A stretch of DNA of 64,000 bases from Planctomycetota bacterium (GCA_023150475.1 JAKLKU010000007.1:124001-188000); one strand, 5' to 3'; shown: positions 1 to 8,140, counted from the first letter of the stretch. Numbers and translations are program-made. The notes: generated by a model from the sequence alone, not told the origin.

Positions 1-148
1 AGCAGCGTCGCAGCGAGCAAGCAGAAGCACACCAACGCGAGCCAATGCGCGCGGCGGGAACCGATGCTTGCGAGCTCGGAAGGCATGACGCAGGAATCGT
101 CTGGACGGTGGCGCGGTACTCCTGCCTGGGGCCCTGCCTCGATCGAGT

Positions 149-1261
149 CTATTCGCGTTTCGCGCTCTGCAGTCGCGGGACGATCACTTTGCCGAGCTCG
201 ACGGCGAGCAAGCGATGCCCGAACGGCTTCGGGTGGTACGCGTCGGCGAAGAGCTCGTCGACTTTCTTCCCGCCGGCGAGCGCCGACGCGAACGCAGCTC
301 GGCCATCGACGACGTCCAGACCCTGCCGCGCTCCGACTTCGGCGACTTTCTCCGAGTACTGCACCAGCACCGGCGCGCGCTTCTCGACGATCGGTTGGCG
401 CGGCATCGACAGCAAGATCAGGCGCGCTCCGTCCGACTCGACACGCTTCTGGAGCTCGAGCAGGCTCGCTTCGAAGTCGTCGAGCGGGACCCGACGTTTG
501 CCGGCCCAATCGACGTTGCCGACCGACGACTCGAGCTCGGTCTCGCGCTTCTGCTTCTTGAACTCGCGGTCCCGGACGTCCGACGTGACGCCGCGCGCGA
601 GATCGATGCGCTTCGCCGCGAATTGCACGATGCGGCAGTCTTGGCGCAGGCCCATGCCGACTTGCGTCCAATACCCGCCGACGCCGAGGTTCATCGCGAT
701 CTTGTCCTTGTCGGGGACCGACTGGATCGCGGGCAAGTGGTCGTTGACGGCGCCGAACGCTTCGATCACGAAATCCGGCCGGTACTCGCGCACGAGCTCG
801 TCGTAGCGTTCGATCCCTTGGCGGATCGAGAACCCGACGACTCCCGCGTCGAGCACTTCGCAGTCGTACCCCGCGGCGTCGAGCAGCTTCTCGAGCTGCG
901 CGGAGTACGTCTGCTCGTACTCGACGCTGTGCCCGAACGTCGACGAATCGCCCAGCGTCGCGATGCGCACGACTCCGGGCTTCTTCTCCCTGGAGAGCAG
1001 CGGCCCGCGGTATCCCGCTTCGTTGACCGTGCCGCCCCACGGCACCTCCGCGCCGGCTCGAGGCCGCCACATCTGACGCCCGGTGTTCTCGTGCAGGCTC
1101 CGACCGAGGCGCATTTCCTCGTCTTCGACGCGGTTCCACACCTGGATCGCTTCGACGGGCGGATACCAGAAACCGCTCCAACGCAGCACGAGCTCCGCGG
1201 CGCCGAAGAAGGCGACGACGGAGACGAATGCGATCGCGAGGCGCTTGAACGGTTTGCCCAT
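149..1261 (-). CDS. membrane-anchored SGNH/GDSL-family hydrolase
   Basis: The 370-residue protein starts with one hydrophobic segment (about residues 8-27) that should anchor it in the membrane with the rest outside the cytoplasm. It then shows SGNH-hydrolase blocks. GDSS at 104-107 carries the nucleophile Ser106, GAVND near 170 resembles the oxyanion block, and DAYH at 340-343 supplies the Asp and His of the catalytic triad. Family members remove acyl or acetyl esters from lipids or glycans, and the substrate cannot be told from sequence. It lies 61 bases downstream of the amidase on the same strand and could share its transcript. The SGNH fold assignment is firm; the substrate is unknown. 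Confidence 0.85.
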   Translation of the reverse strand: MGKPFKRLAIAFVSVVAFFGAAELVLRWSGFWYPPVEAIQVWNRVEDEEMRLGRSLHENTGRQMWRPRAGAEVPWGGTVNEAGYRGPLLSREKKPGVVRIATLGDSSTFGHSVEYEQTYSAQLEKLLDAAGYDCEVLDAGVVGFSIRQGIERYDELVREYRPDFVIEAFGAVNDHLPAIQSVPDKDKIAMNLGVGGYWTQVGMGLRQDCRIVQFAAKRIDLARGVTSDVRDREFKKQKRETELESSVGNVDWAGKRRVPLDDFEASLLELQKRVESDGARLILLSMPRQPIVEKRAPVLVQYSEKVAEVGARQGLDVVDGRAAFASALAGGKKVDELFADAYHPKPFGHRLLAVELGKVIVPRLQSAKRE

Positions 1262-1322
1262 GACCCCGTGGGGGCGTGCGAGGATAGGTGCGAAGTCGCG
1301 GACGCGCCAGGTCCGCGAGGCG

Positions 1323-2954
1323 TCAGCGCGCGATCGGCGGATGCGCGAGATGGAAACCCGTGCTCGTCTGCCACGCCTCCGCGAGCGCCAAGGCGCGCGT
1401 GTCGTCGAACACGGCCGCAGTGAACGCGATCGAACCGGGTTTGCCGTCGGGACCGAGTTCGGTCGGCACGGCGACCGACGGATGGCCGGTCAAGTTCTCG
1501 AGCACGAGCCACTTGCCCGAGAGGCTCGGGTGCACGAGCACGTCGACGCGCTCGAAGAGCTTGCCGACGTCGACCATGAGGCTGCGCCGCAGCCGCGACG
1601 CGCGCAGGTAGTCCGCGGCGGGCACGAATCGCGCGACACGGAAGGTGTTCGGCCACGCGTTCTCGTCCTGCTGGACGAGTTCGGCGTCCTTCCCGGAGTC
1701 CGTGAGCTCGTCGAACGCCGTCGCCGCTTCCGACGTGAGGATCACGAAGAGGTCGAAGAGCGGGTACTCCGGCAATGCGACGGGCACGAGCTCGCAACCG
1801 AGCGCCGCGAGCTCGACGAGCCGCGGCGATTCGAGCGGGCGCTCGCCGAAGTCGCTCGGCACGTAACCGACGCGCCAACCGCGGACGTCGACCGGGCCGA
1901 GGTCGACGAACGGCGCGTCGACCGAGCTCTCGTCGCGTTCGTCGGCGCCGCGCAACGCGTCGAACACGACGGCGCAGTCGCCGACGGAGCGCGCGATCGG
2001 TCCGATCTTGTCCATCGTCCACGAGAGCGCCATCGCGCCGTGGCGCGAGATGCGCCCGAACGTCGGTCGGAAGCCCGTGACGCCGCACGTCGCCGACGGC
2101 GAGACGATCGAGCCGCACGTCTCGGTGCCGATCGCGAACGCGACACACCCCGCGGCCGTCGCCGACGCGGGGCCCGCCGACGAGCCCGAAGAGCCCGTCG
2201 CGACGTCCCACGGGTTGCGCGTCAGACCGCCGAACCACGTGTCGCCCATCGCGAGCTCGCCGAGCGAGAGCTTCGCGACCAGCACTGCGCCGGCACGATC
2301 GAGCTTCTCGACGACCGCCGCGTCGTAGTCGAGCACTTGCGTCTCGTACGGCGGCGCGCCCCACGTCGTGCGGAGGCCTTGGGTCGCGAAGAGGTCCTTC
2401 GCGCCCCACGGCAGGCCGTGGAGCGGTCCTCGCCACTTGCCGGCGGCGAGTTCGGCATCGAGTTCGGCGGCTCGCGCGCGTGCGCGCTCGGCGCACAGCG
2501 TCACGACGCAGTGCAACGTCGGATCGAGTCGTTCGAGGCGCGCGAGGCTCTGTTCGACGAGCTCGCTCGGCTTGACTCGGCCCGTGCGCACGAGCTCGGA
2601 GAGCGTCGCGAGGTCCGCGAACGCGAGCTCGTCGAGGTTCGCCGGCCGGCGGACTTCCGGCCGCGGCCGCGCGACCGCCGCGGGCCACGGCCGCGGCGCG
2701 CCGACGCCCGGGATCCGCGCACGGAAGACGAACGCCGGCGCGAGCGCGTTGTCGAGCGCGCGCGCTCGCAGCCGTTCGTACGACTCGAGGTTCTCGCTCG
2801 CGCCGCGGCGCGCGAGCTCGAGCTCGGCGTCGTCGAAGCCGAGACCGAGCACCTTCGCCGCCGTCGCGAGTTCCTCCCGCGCGAGTTTCGGTTCCGGCCG
2901 CGGCGTGTCTTGCGCGACCAATGTCGCGAGCGCGAACGCGAGCCACGCGCTCAC
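1323..2954 (-). CDS. secreted amidase (amidase-signature family)
   Basis: The 543-residue protein begins with a short signal-like segment (MSAWLAFALATLVAQ). The amidase-signature core has Lys186 in GLPWGAKDLF, the Gly/Ser-rich stretch GSSGSSAG at 254-261, and the nucleophile region ETCGSIVSPS with Ser282. Together these are the Ser-cisSer-Lys triad of GatA/AtzE-type amidases. No GatB or GatC partner is nearby and a leader is present, so it is more likely an exported amide hydrolase than tRNA amidotransferase subunit A. The 212-base gap upstream separates it from the peptide-modification operon on the same strand, so any role there is doubtful. Confidence 0.87.
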   Translation of the reverse strand: MSAWLAFALATLVAQDTPRPEPKLAREELATAAKVLGLGFDDAELELARRGASENLESYERLRARALDNALAPAFVFRARIPGVGAPRPWPAAVARPRPEVRRPANLDELAFADLATLSELVRTGRVKPSELVEQSLARLERLDPTLHCVVTLCAERARARAAELDAELAAGKWRGPLHGLPWGAKDLFATQGLRTTWGAPPYETQVLDYDAAVVEKLDRAGAVLVAKLSLGELAMGDTWFGGLTRNPWDVATGSSGSSAGPASATAAGCVAFAIGTETCGSIVSPSATCGVTGFRPTFGRISRHGAMALSWTMDKIGPIARSVGDCAVVFDALRGADERDESSVDAPFVDLGPVDVRGWRVGYVPSDFGERPLESPRLVELAALGCELVPVALPEYPLFDLFVILTSEAATAFDELTDSGKDAELVQQDENAWPNTFRVARFVPAADYLRASRLRRSLMVDVGKLFERVDVLVHPSLSGKWLVLENLTGHPSVAVPTELGPDGKPGSIAFTAAVFDDTRALALAEAWQTSTGFHLAHPPIAR

Positions 2955-3166
2955 GGCTTTGCCTCCGCGGCGACCCGGGCTCCGCGGATCAGGTCGCGCC
3001 GGCGCACGCCGACGAACGATTCGGGAACGACTCGAACGACCGTGTGACGAAACGGCATCGCTGCACCCTGCGGCATCGCCGCACCTTGGGAGTGTGGGAC
3101 GTGCGGAGCATATCGCCGCGCGCCGTCGCGCTCACGGCGGGGCCGCGGCACGGCGTCGCTCGGCGT

Positions 3167-3988
3167 TCAGGCGTCCGCGGACGGCCCGCGCCGCCAGCGC
3201 TGGCGCGAAGCGACGAGCGTGCGCGGCGCGGGCGCCGTCGCGAGGAGCTCGAGCGCTTCCGCGAGCACCGCGTCGTGCAGTTCGCCGTGTCCCGGATCGC
3301 CGAGCGGCGCGCCGAACGGGAAGTGCACGGCGAGCGCGCGCGGCGCGCCGACGAATCGCGTCAGCTCGGGGATCAACGTCACCGCCACCGTCGGCACGCC
3401 GCGCGCCTCGAGCTCGCTCGCGATCAGTGCGACCGTCTGCACGCAGATCGAGCAATTCGGCACGAGCACGACGCCGTCGACACCGTCGGCCGCGAATCCG
3501 TCCGCGAGGCGCTGCGCGTGTTCCAACAACCCTGGCAGCGGACGGATCACGCCGCCGACGAAGCTCGCGTGCCGCGGTGCGACCGCACCGATCAGGCCGC
3601 GCGCGGCGAGCCGCGCGAGCGCGCGCCGCGGGAAGGCGACTTCGGGATCGACAGCCGTGTACTTCGCGTCGACGTACCCGCGTTCGAGCGCGAGCTCGGT
3701 CGCAGGCGTGTCTTGCGCGATCCAGCGGAAGCTCGGATCTCCGAGCGGCTCCTCCAACGCACGGAACGACGCGTCGTCGCGTCGATGGAGGCCCGCGGTG
3801 GTCACGAGCGCGATCCGCGAGCTCGCGAGCGGCTCGTGCAGCGCGCACCAAGGCACCTCGACGCGCCGCACGAACCCGAACTCCGGATCCGCGCCGCCGC
3901 GGATCATGTCGACGAGCTTGCCGAGCAGTTGGTCCTCGAACGGCCCGGTGCCGCGTTCGAACCGGGAACGTTCGCCGACCGAGTTCAT
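3167..3988 (-). CDS. GrdB-like (glycine/sarcosine/betaine reductase B family) CxxC protein
   Basis: The 273-residue protein matches the short, widely distributed relatives of the glycine/betaine/D-proline reductase selenoprotein B family. It has the N-terminal 'VPW..L..PLASSRIALVTTAG' type of segment, the AVDPEVAFP block and a C-terminal PNCSICVQT motif with Cys179 and Cys182. In true GrdB/PrdB proteins one of these positions can be selenocysteine. Here both are ordinary cysteines and no in-frame TGA is read through. It begins 4 bases after the ATP-grasp stop codon, so it is the last gene of the peptide-modification operon and may be a redox or thiol-handling partner of that system. That role is inferred from position only. 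Confidence 0.68.
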   Translation of the reverse strand: MNSVGERSRFERGTGPFEDQLLGKLVDMIRGGADPEFGFVRRVEVPWCALHEPLASSRIALVTTAGLHRRDDASFRALEEPLGDPSFRWIAQDTPATELALERGYVDAKYTAVDPEVAFPRRALARLAARGLIGAVAPRHASFVGGVIRPLPGLLEHAQRLADGFAADGVDGVVLVPNCSICVQTVALIASELEARGVPTVAVTLIPELTRFVGAPRALAVHFPFGAPLGDPGHGELHDAVLAEALELLATAPAPRTLVASRQRWRRGPSADA

Positions 3989-3992
3989 GCGC

Positions 3993-4988
3993 TCACGCGC
4001 GCCGCGTGCCGCGCGCGCGGCTCGTCAAATGATCGGCGAGCGCGCTCGAGACGTCGATGCCGGTGAAACGCTCGAACTCGACGAAGAACGGCGAAGAATT
4101 GCACTCGAGCACCGACCACGCGCCGCTGCGTTCGTCGCGCATGAAGTCGACCGCGGCGAACTCCATGCCCCAATGTCGCGCGAGCGTTTCGGCGTCGGTG
4201 CGCGCGCTCGCCGGCGCTTCGACGCGTCGCAGGCGACTGGTCTGCTTGCGCGAGTCGATCTCCGCGCCTTCCGACGCGTGCACTTCCGCCGCGCCGAGAT
4301 AGCGGCCGCCGATCACGTACGCGCGCACGTTCACGCCGACGATCCGCTCTTGCACGAGCGCCGCGCTCCCCGCGAGCTCCGCGCGCGCCGCCGCGACGTC
4401 CGCAGGCGGCGCGAACTCGCGCGTGTAGCCGTAACCGCCGACCAAGCCCTTGCGGATCCAACCGCCGAGCTCGTTGGGCGCCGCCGCCGGCGCGTCTGGC
4501 GCCGTCGCGAGCGCGTTCGGCCGCGCGGCGAGCGCGACGAGCGCTTGCGGATCGGTCGTCGCGCAGGTCGCGGGCGCGAGGATCCCGAGCCGCACGAGCG
4601 TCGCGCTCTCGAACGGCTTCTCGCCGTGCAGGTCCCATGCGCGCGGCGGGTTCGCGACCTTCGCGCGCCGCGCGAGCCGGTGGAAGAGCGCCGTCCAACT
4701 CGCCAGATGGCGTTGCGACGCGCGCAAGGCTCGCACGCTCTGCTCGCGGTCCGTCGAGCCGTCGCTCGCGCGCACGCCGGCGGGCAGCAGCCCGAGGTCG
4801 GCGACGTAGAACGCGCTGAACGTGCGCAGGTCGCGGCCCATCAGCTCTTCGCCGTCGGGTCGCAAACGGATCGCCGGATCGCGGCGCGAGTCGAACACGA
4901 CGCCTTCCGCGCCGCGCTCCTCGAGGCGCACGCACAGCCGCTCGATCTCCGCGCGTTCCGGCGAGCCGATCAGTCCGACCTGTTGCAC
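3993..4988 (-). CDS. RimK-like ATP-grasp ligase of the peptide-modification operon
   Basis: ATP-grasp enzymes join a carboxylate to an amine or hydroxyl through an acyl-phosphate. I choose the GTG start at 4988, giving 331 residues. It lies just after the radical SAM stop codon with a GAGG ribosome site, whereas the longer ORF start would overlap that gene. The RimK-like core includes the PP loop region near 112-116, QERIVGVNVRAYVIGGR (about 213-229), and the metal ligands Asp281, Glu295 and Asn297 (AAVDF, LECN). All expected catalytic acids are present, so it should be active. Its context, beside a SPASM radical SAM enzyme and two tiny peptide genes, suggests macrolactam or ester formation, or amino-acid addition, on those peptides. 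Confidence 0.8.
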   Translation of the reverse strand: MQQVGLIGSPERAEIERLCVRLEERGAEGVVFDSRRDPAIRLRPDGEELMGRDLRTFSAFYVADLGLLPAGVRASDGSTDREQSVRALRASQRHLASWTALFHRLARRAKVANPPRAWDLHGEKPFESATLVRLGILAPATCATTDPQALVALAARPNALATAPDAPAAAPNELGGWIRKGLVGGYGYTREFAPPADVAAARAELAGSAALVQERIVGVNVRAYVIGGRYLGAAEVHASEGAEIDSRKQTSRLRRVEAPASARTDAETLARHWGMEFAAVDFMRDERSGAWSVLECNSSPFFVEFERFTGIDVSSALADHLTSRARGTRRA

Positions 4989-4995
4989 GACGACC

Positions 4996-6351
4996 TCACT
5001 TGCACGCGACGTCGCGCGCGGGGCCGGTCGTCGCATCCGGGCCGGGGTGGCGGTGCCGGATCTCGAGCAGCGGCTCCAAGTGGAACTTGTAGTGCTCGCA
5101 CGCGCCGCGATCGCGCTCGGGGTGCCGCATCGCTTCGAGCGGACAACCGCCGTGACACAGCGGCATCACGTCGCAGGAGCGACAGCCGCTCTTCGCGAGC
5201 GGATCCCACGCGAGCCACTTGTTCTCGTTCGAGCGCTGCCAGTCCTGTTGCCCGTCGAGCAGGCTGCCGACCGACTTCTCCGGGTTCATCGTCACTTCGT
5301 GCCAGCACTTGAAGAGCAAGCCGTTCGGCGCGACGACCCAACCGTTCGCGCGATCGGCGGTGCAGAACGCACCGGCGAGGCGGAACGGATAACGCGAGAG
5401 CCCGAGGTTGCGCTTCGCGGCCTCGCGATAGAGCTCGACTTCGAGCTTCGCGAAGCCGTCGCTCGAATAACAGAGCTCCTGGATGTTGCCGCACGCCGCG
5501 CCGTCGTGCGTCACCTGCGCGAGGTAGGGCCGCACGCGCTGGAGCCCGTGCTCCTTCAGGATCTCGAGCACTTCGAGCGCCCGCAGCGCGTTGCGCGCGT
5601 CGACGTTGATGCGTAGTTGGAACTCCGCGAGGTCGACGCACGCCTTCAGGTTCTCGACGATGCGCCAGAAGGTCCCGCGGCCGCCGATCAAGTGCCGGCG
5701 CTTGTCGTGTTCGTCCGGCGGACCGTCGAGCGTGACTTGCACGCGCGCGACGCCGAGTTCCTTCAGCCGCGTCATCTTCTCGCGGTCGAGGAAGAAGCCG
5801 TTGGTGACCAGCGTCGCGTCGTAGCGCATGCCGCGCCGCTCGCAGAGCGCTTGGAAGCCGGCGCTCAAGCGCTCGACCACCGGGTACGCGGTCGGGAGCA
5901 GCGGTTCGCCGCCGTACCACGTCACGACGAGCCCTTCGCACGGCTTCGACTTCGCGTCGCACCACGCGAGCAACGCGTCCTGCACGCGCTTCGACATGTG
6001 CACTTTCAAGTGCTCCTCGAAGCAGTAGTCGCAGCGGAAGTTGCAGTCGAGGGTCGGCGCGATCGTCAGGAACAGGTGGTCGACGCGATGCCGGTCGCGT
6101 TCGAGGTCGGCTTTCGCCGTCGCGAGCTCGTCTTCGTCGTCTTCGATCAGGAAGTGCGCGCGCAGCAGCGCTTCGCGGATGTCGCGTTTCTCCGCCGTGT
6201 CGCACGGCGTCGAGTTCGGCGCGGCGAGCAAGCCTTCGACGAACGGCTTCTGCGCCGGTTCGATCTCCGCGAGCGCCGTCGACCACGAATTGAAAGCGAG
6301 CCACGTTCCGTCGGAAGCCTGGAAGAGCCGGTTGTAACGAGAGGGCTTCAT
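4996..6351 (-). CDS. radical SAM/SPASM peptide maturase
   Basis: The 451-residue protein starts at an ATG that overlaps the upstream stop by 4 bases. Residues 1-75 resemble the small N-terminal domain of RiPP maturases that reads a leader peptide. The radical SAM motif LDCNFRCDYC supplies Cys103, Cys107 and Cys110, followed by the GGEP motif (WYGGEPLL). The C-terminus is a complete seven-cysteine SPASM domain: one upstream Cys, Gx4C in NGLLFKC, then C-x2-C-x5-C-x3-C at 390-403 and a final Cys418. SPASM enzymes crosslink or epimerise peptides and also activate sulfatases. No sulfatase is nearby, and two Cys-rich peptide genes lie divergently, so peptide maturation is the better reading. Confidence 0.88.
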   Translation of the reverse strand: MKPSRYNRLFQASDGTWLAFNSWSTALAEIEPAQKPFVEGLLAAPNSTPCDTAEKRDIREALLRAHFLIEDDEDELATAKADLERDRHRVDHLFLTIAPTLDCNFRCDYCFEEHLKVHMSKRVQDALLAWCDAKSKPCEGLVVTWYGGEPLLPTAYPVVERLSAGFQALCERRGMRYDATLVTNGFFLDREKMTRLKELGVARVQVTLDGPPDEHDKRRHLIGGRGTFWRIVENLKACVDLAEFQLRINVDARNALRALEVLEILKEHGLQRVRPYLAQVTHDGAACGNIQELCYSSDGFAKLEVELYREAAKRNLGLSRYPFRLAGAFCTADRANGWVVAPNGLLFKCWHEVTMNPEKSVGSLLDGQQDWQRSNENKWLAWDPLAKSGCRSCDVMPLCHGGCPLEAMRHPERDRGACEHYKFHLEPLLEIRHRHPGPDATTGPARDVACK

Positions 6352-7286
6352 CGGACGGGTTCCTTCACGGAAACGGAGACGAGCCAGCGCGCACACGCTG
6401 CGGCAGCGCCGCCGTCGAGCGCGTGATCCCAGCGGACGAAGTCCGGCGCGACGTCGACGTCGACGACACGCAGCACTTCGCGTTCGCGCACCACCGTGAC
6501 GGCGGCGAACACGAGCTCGAGCTCGCGCGTCGAGCGCAACGCGAGCGACGCGAACGCGTCGTCGAGCTCCGCGTCCGCGGCCGCGGCGAGCGGCCGGCGC
6601 GCGTCGGACCACGTGTGGGTCCAATCCTGGAGCGTCGCACTGCGCACCGCGCCCGCGACGCGGTCGCCGATCACGAGCACCGTCGCGAGCTCGCTCGTTT
6701 CGTCGCCGAACGCTTCGGGCCGCCAAGCGAGTTCGCCCAGTTCGGGCGACGCCGGTTCGTAGTCGAGCACGCGGCCCACGCCGTCGCGCCACGCGAGTCC
6801 GTCGTCGACCCGCGGGCCGTAGTGCCAACCGTGCACGGCGATGTCGCGCGCGGCGAGCCGCTCGAGCGCGAGCACCGGCGCGAGCGCGAGCTCCGCGGAC
6901 GCCGGCGGGTTCGCCATCGGCGCGCTCTCGGCGAGCGTCGCGAGCGCGGAGAGCCGCAACGCCGCGATCTCGCGCCGCGCCGCACCGCCGATCGGTTGTG
7001 GCCACGAGAACGCGGGCCGTTCGACGAAGATCGCCGACGCTCGCGTCAACTCGACGCCGCTCCAACGCACGCTGACCCCGGTTCCGCTCGTGGCGCCGAC
7101 GGTCAGCGGCTCTCCAGCGAACGGGCCGTCGAGATCCAGCACGGCGACCTCTCGGCTTTCAGGATCGAGACCCGCGAGCGTCCGCTCTCGCGAGGCCGCA
7201 CGCACTCGCGACGCGATGGCGTCGACGAAACTCGCGGGCCGCGGAACCTCGCGCGCCGCACCGTGGAGACCGAGGAGGACCAGCAT
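6348..7286 (-). CDS. degenerate ATP-grasp-like protein, first gene of the peptide-modification operon
   Basis: The protein has 312 residues from the ATG at 7286; the ORF track uses an upstream TTG that adds ten Pro/Ala-rich residues. It aligns by pattern with the neighbouring ATP-grasp ligase: the ANPP motif near 125-128, a central block ending TVLVIGDRVAGAV, and the terminal block FAAVTVVRE...VVDVDVAPDF. Where the active enzyme has Asp, Glu and Asn as metal ligands, this one has Thr263, Asp276 and Asp278, so the active site is altered. It may be a weakened ligase or a non-catalytic partner that binds the substrate peptide. Its stop overlaps the radical SAM start (ATGA), indicating coupled translation. 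Homology is judged by eye. Confidence 0.6.
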   Translation of the reverse strand: MLVLLGLHGAAREVPRPASFVDAIASRVRAASRERTLAGLDPESREVAVLDLDGPFAGEPLTVGATSGTGVSVRWSGVELTRASAIFVERPAFSWPQPIGGAARREIAALRLSALATLAESAPMANPPASAELALAPVLALERLAARDIAVHGWHYGPRVDDGLAWRDGVGRVLDYEPASPELGELAWRPEAFGDETSELATVLVIGDRVAGAVRSATLQDWTHTWSDARRPLAAAADAELDDAFASLALRSTRELELVFAAVTVVREREVLRVVDVDVAPDFVRWDHALDGGAAAACARWLVSVSVKEPVR

Positions 7287-7380
7287 GATCGGCGCCGAAG
7301 GAGGCGCGCGCGCCAAAGTAGCCCCGCATCCGAGAATCGACCAGGGCTCCGCGACGCTCCGACTCGACGACGTGAACGAT

Positions 7381-7418
7381 TCGTGCTCCGATCTGCGGAG
7401 GTCGCGCCGCGAGCACGA
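7381..7418. promoter_or_regulatory. inverted repeat in the divergent intergenic region of the peptide locus
   Basis: An 8-base inverted repeat, TCGTGCTC at 7381-7388 and GAGCACGA at 7411-7418, lies between the leftward modification operon and the first peptide gene. It could be a regulator site or the stem of a 5' leader structure. No clear -35/-10 pair was seen. A nearby 10-base word, GCGACTCGTG (7424-7433), recurs upstream of the second peptide gene at 7790-7799. Confidence 0.3.
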
Positions 7419-7472
7419 TCATGGCGACTCGTGGTGAGCGACCGGTCCAATCCTCTTTCGAAGGAGTCCGAG

Positions 7473-7577
7473 ATGAAGTTCGTCGTCAAGCCGACCGATC
7501 CGCAGAAGGGCCCGCCGATCCACACGATGTGCGTGCTGTGCTCGGAAGACCCGAAATGGTGCCCGCCGACGGAGTGA
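7473..7577 (+). CDS. candidate modified-peptide precursor 1 (34 residues)
   Basis: This 34-codon gene was missed as a separate ORF by length. Its start is fixed by a near-perfect AAGGAG ribosome site at 7461-7466. The peptide has a short basic/hydrophobic leader (MKFVVKP..DPQK) and a C-terminal core CVLCSEDPKWCPPTE with Cys20, Cys23 and Cys30. Precursor 2 repeats this core without change, while the residues between leader and core differ. The core contains Cys, Ser, Lys, Thr, Asp and Glu, so it offers sites for both SPASM radical chemistry and ATP-grasp ester or amide bonds. It is divergent from the maturase operon. Alternatives are a small zinc-binding protein or a redox peptide. Confidence 0.8.
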   Translation: MKFVVKPTDPQKGPPIHTMCVLCSEDPKWCPPTE

Positions 7578-7608
7578 TGCCGTCACGGCGCGCACATGCG
7601 CCCGACCG

Positions 7609-7679
7609 GCGGCTCTCGGAGCCGCGCGGTCGCTGAACGAGAGCGTCCGCTGCAGCCTGCGCGGGCGCTCTCGCTGTTC
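7609..7679 (+). terminator. two hairpins downstream of peptide gene 1
   Basis: The first hairpin is a perfect 7-bp stem, GCGGCTC/GAGCCGC (7609-7625), with a 3-base loop, 31 bases after the stop codon. The second pairs CGAGAGCGTCCGC (7638-7650) with GCGGGCGCTCTCG (7661-7673), with flanking GAAC/GTTC. Neither is followed by a strong T run, so they may be terminators, mRNA stabilisers or attenuators. The second is closely related to the hairpin after peptide gene 2. Confidence 0.55.
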
Positions 7680-7858
7680 CACGAGCGCCGTTTTCCACTC
7701 GGCGGGAATCGCCGGCGCATGCGACTCGCCGCACCGCCGTCGTGCCTCGACGGACTCCGACCGCCCGCCTAGAGTTGCGACGTCTCACCGCGACTCGTGA
7801 GTCTCTCCGCGTCCGGTGAGCCGTCGTCATTCGAACCCCTCGTCAAACGGAGGCTTCC

Positions 7859-7960
7859 ATGAAGTTCATCGTCAAGCCGCTCGATCCGCAGAAGTTCCCG
7901 ATCACGACGCACTGCGTGCTCTGCTCCGAAGACCCGAAGTGGTGCCCGCCGACCGAGTGA
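7859..7960 (+). CDS. candidate modified-peptide precursor 2 (33 residues)
   Basis: This second tiny gene has a GGAGG ribosome site 5 bases before its ATG. The 33-residue product begins MKFIVKPLDPQK and ends with the same 15-residue core as precursor 1 (CVLCSEDPKWCPPTE), with Cys19, Cys22 and Cys29. Differences between the two are confined to the first half, and third codon positions vary even within the identical core. Selection is therefore on the protein, not the DNA. This supports real translation and a tandem duplication of the cassette. It is followed by its own terminator-like hairpin. Function is inferred from the divergent SPASM and ATP-grasp genes. Confidence 0.8.
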   Translation: MKFIVKPLDPQKFPITTHCVLCSEDPKWCPPTE

Positions 7961-8003
7961 TCGTGCTTCCTCGCGGCGCGGCAGCGTGATCGCCGCGCGA
8001 TTC

Positions 8004-8045
8004 CAGAGCGTCCGAGCCGCTCTCGAGCTCGGGCGCTCTCGTTTT
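8004..8045 (+). terminator. terminator-like hairpin after peptide gene 2
   Basis: AGAGCGTCCGAG (8005-8016) pairs with CTCGGGCGCTCT (8028-8039), apart from one T-G pair, and is followed by CGTTTT, so it can act as an intrinsic terminator. The stem shares the GAGCGTCCG/GGGCGCTC core with the hairpin after peptide gene 1. The whole gene-plus-hairpin cassette therefore appears duplicated. Confidence 0.65.
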
Positions 8046-8140
8046 CGGCAAGCTACCATCCGCGTCCCGTCGGTCCCGGCGCGTGCGCTCGGTCGTGCGG
8101 CGGGTCACCCACGACACAGGCTTCAGCTTCGGAACCATCG

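Noticed and set aside
766-2946. 726-codon minus-strand ORF over the amidase and hydrolase
   Set aside because: It is an out-of-frame shadow of the amidase and SGNH genes with an Arg/Ala-rich translation.
3452-3463. Possible selenocysteine in the GrdB-like protein
   Set aside because: The PNCSIC motif is encoded with ordinary Cys codons and no in-frame TGA occurs, so selenoprotein status is not supported.
4996-6351. Anaerobic sulfatase-maturating enzyme identity for the SPASM protein
   Set aside because: The domain organisation would allow it, but no sulfatase gene is present in the window, while two candidate peptide substrates lie next to the operon.
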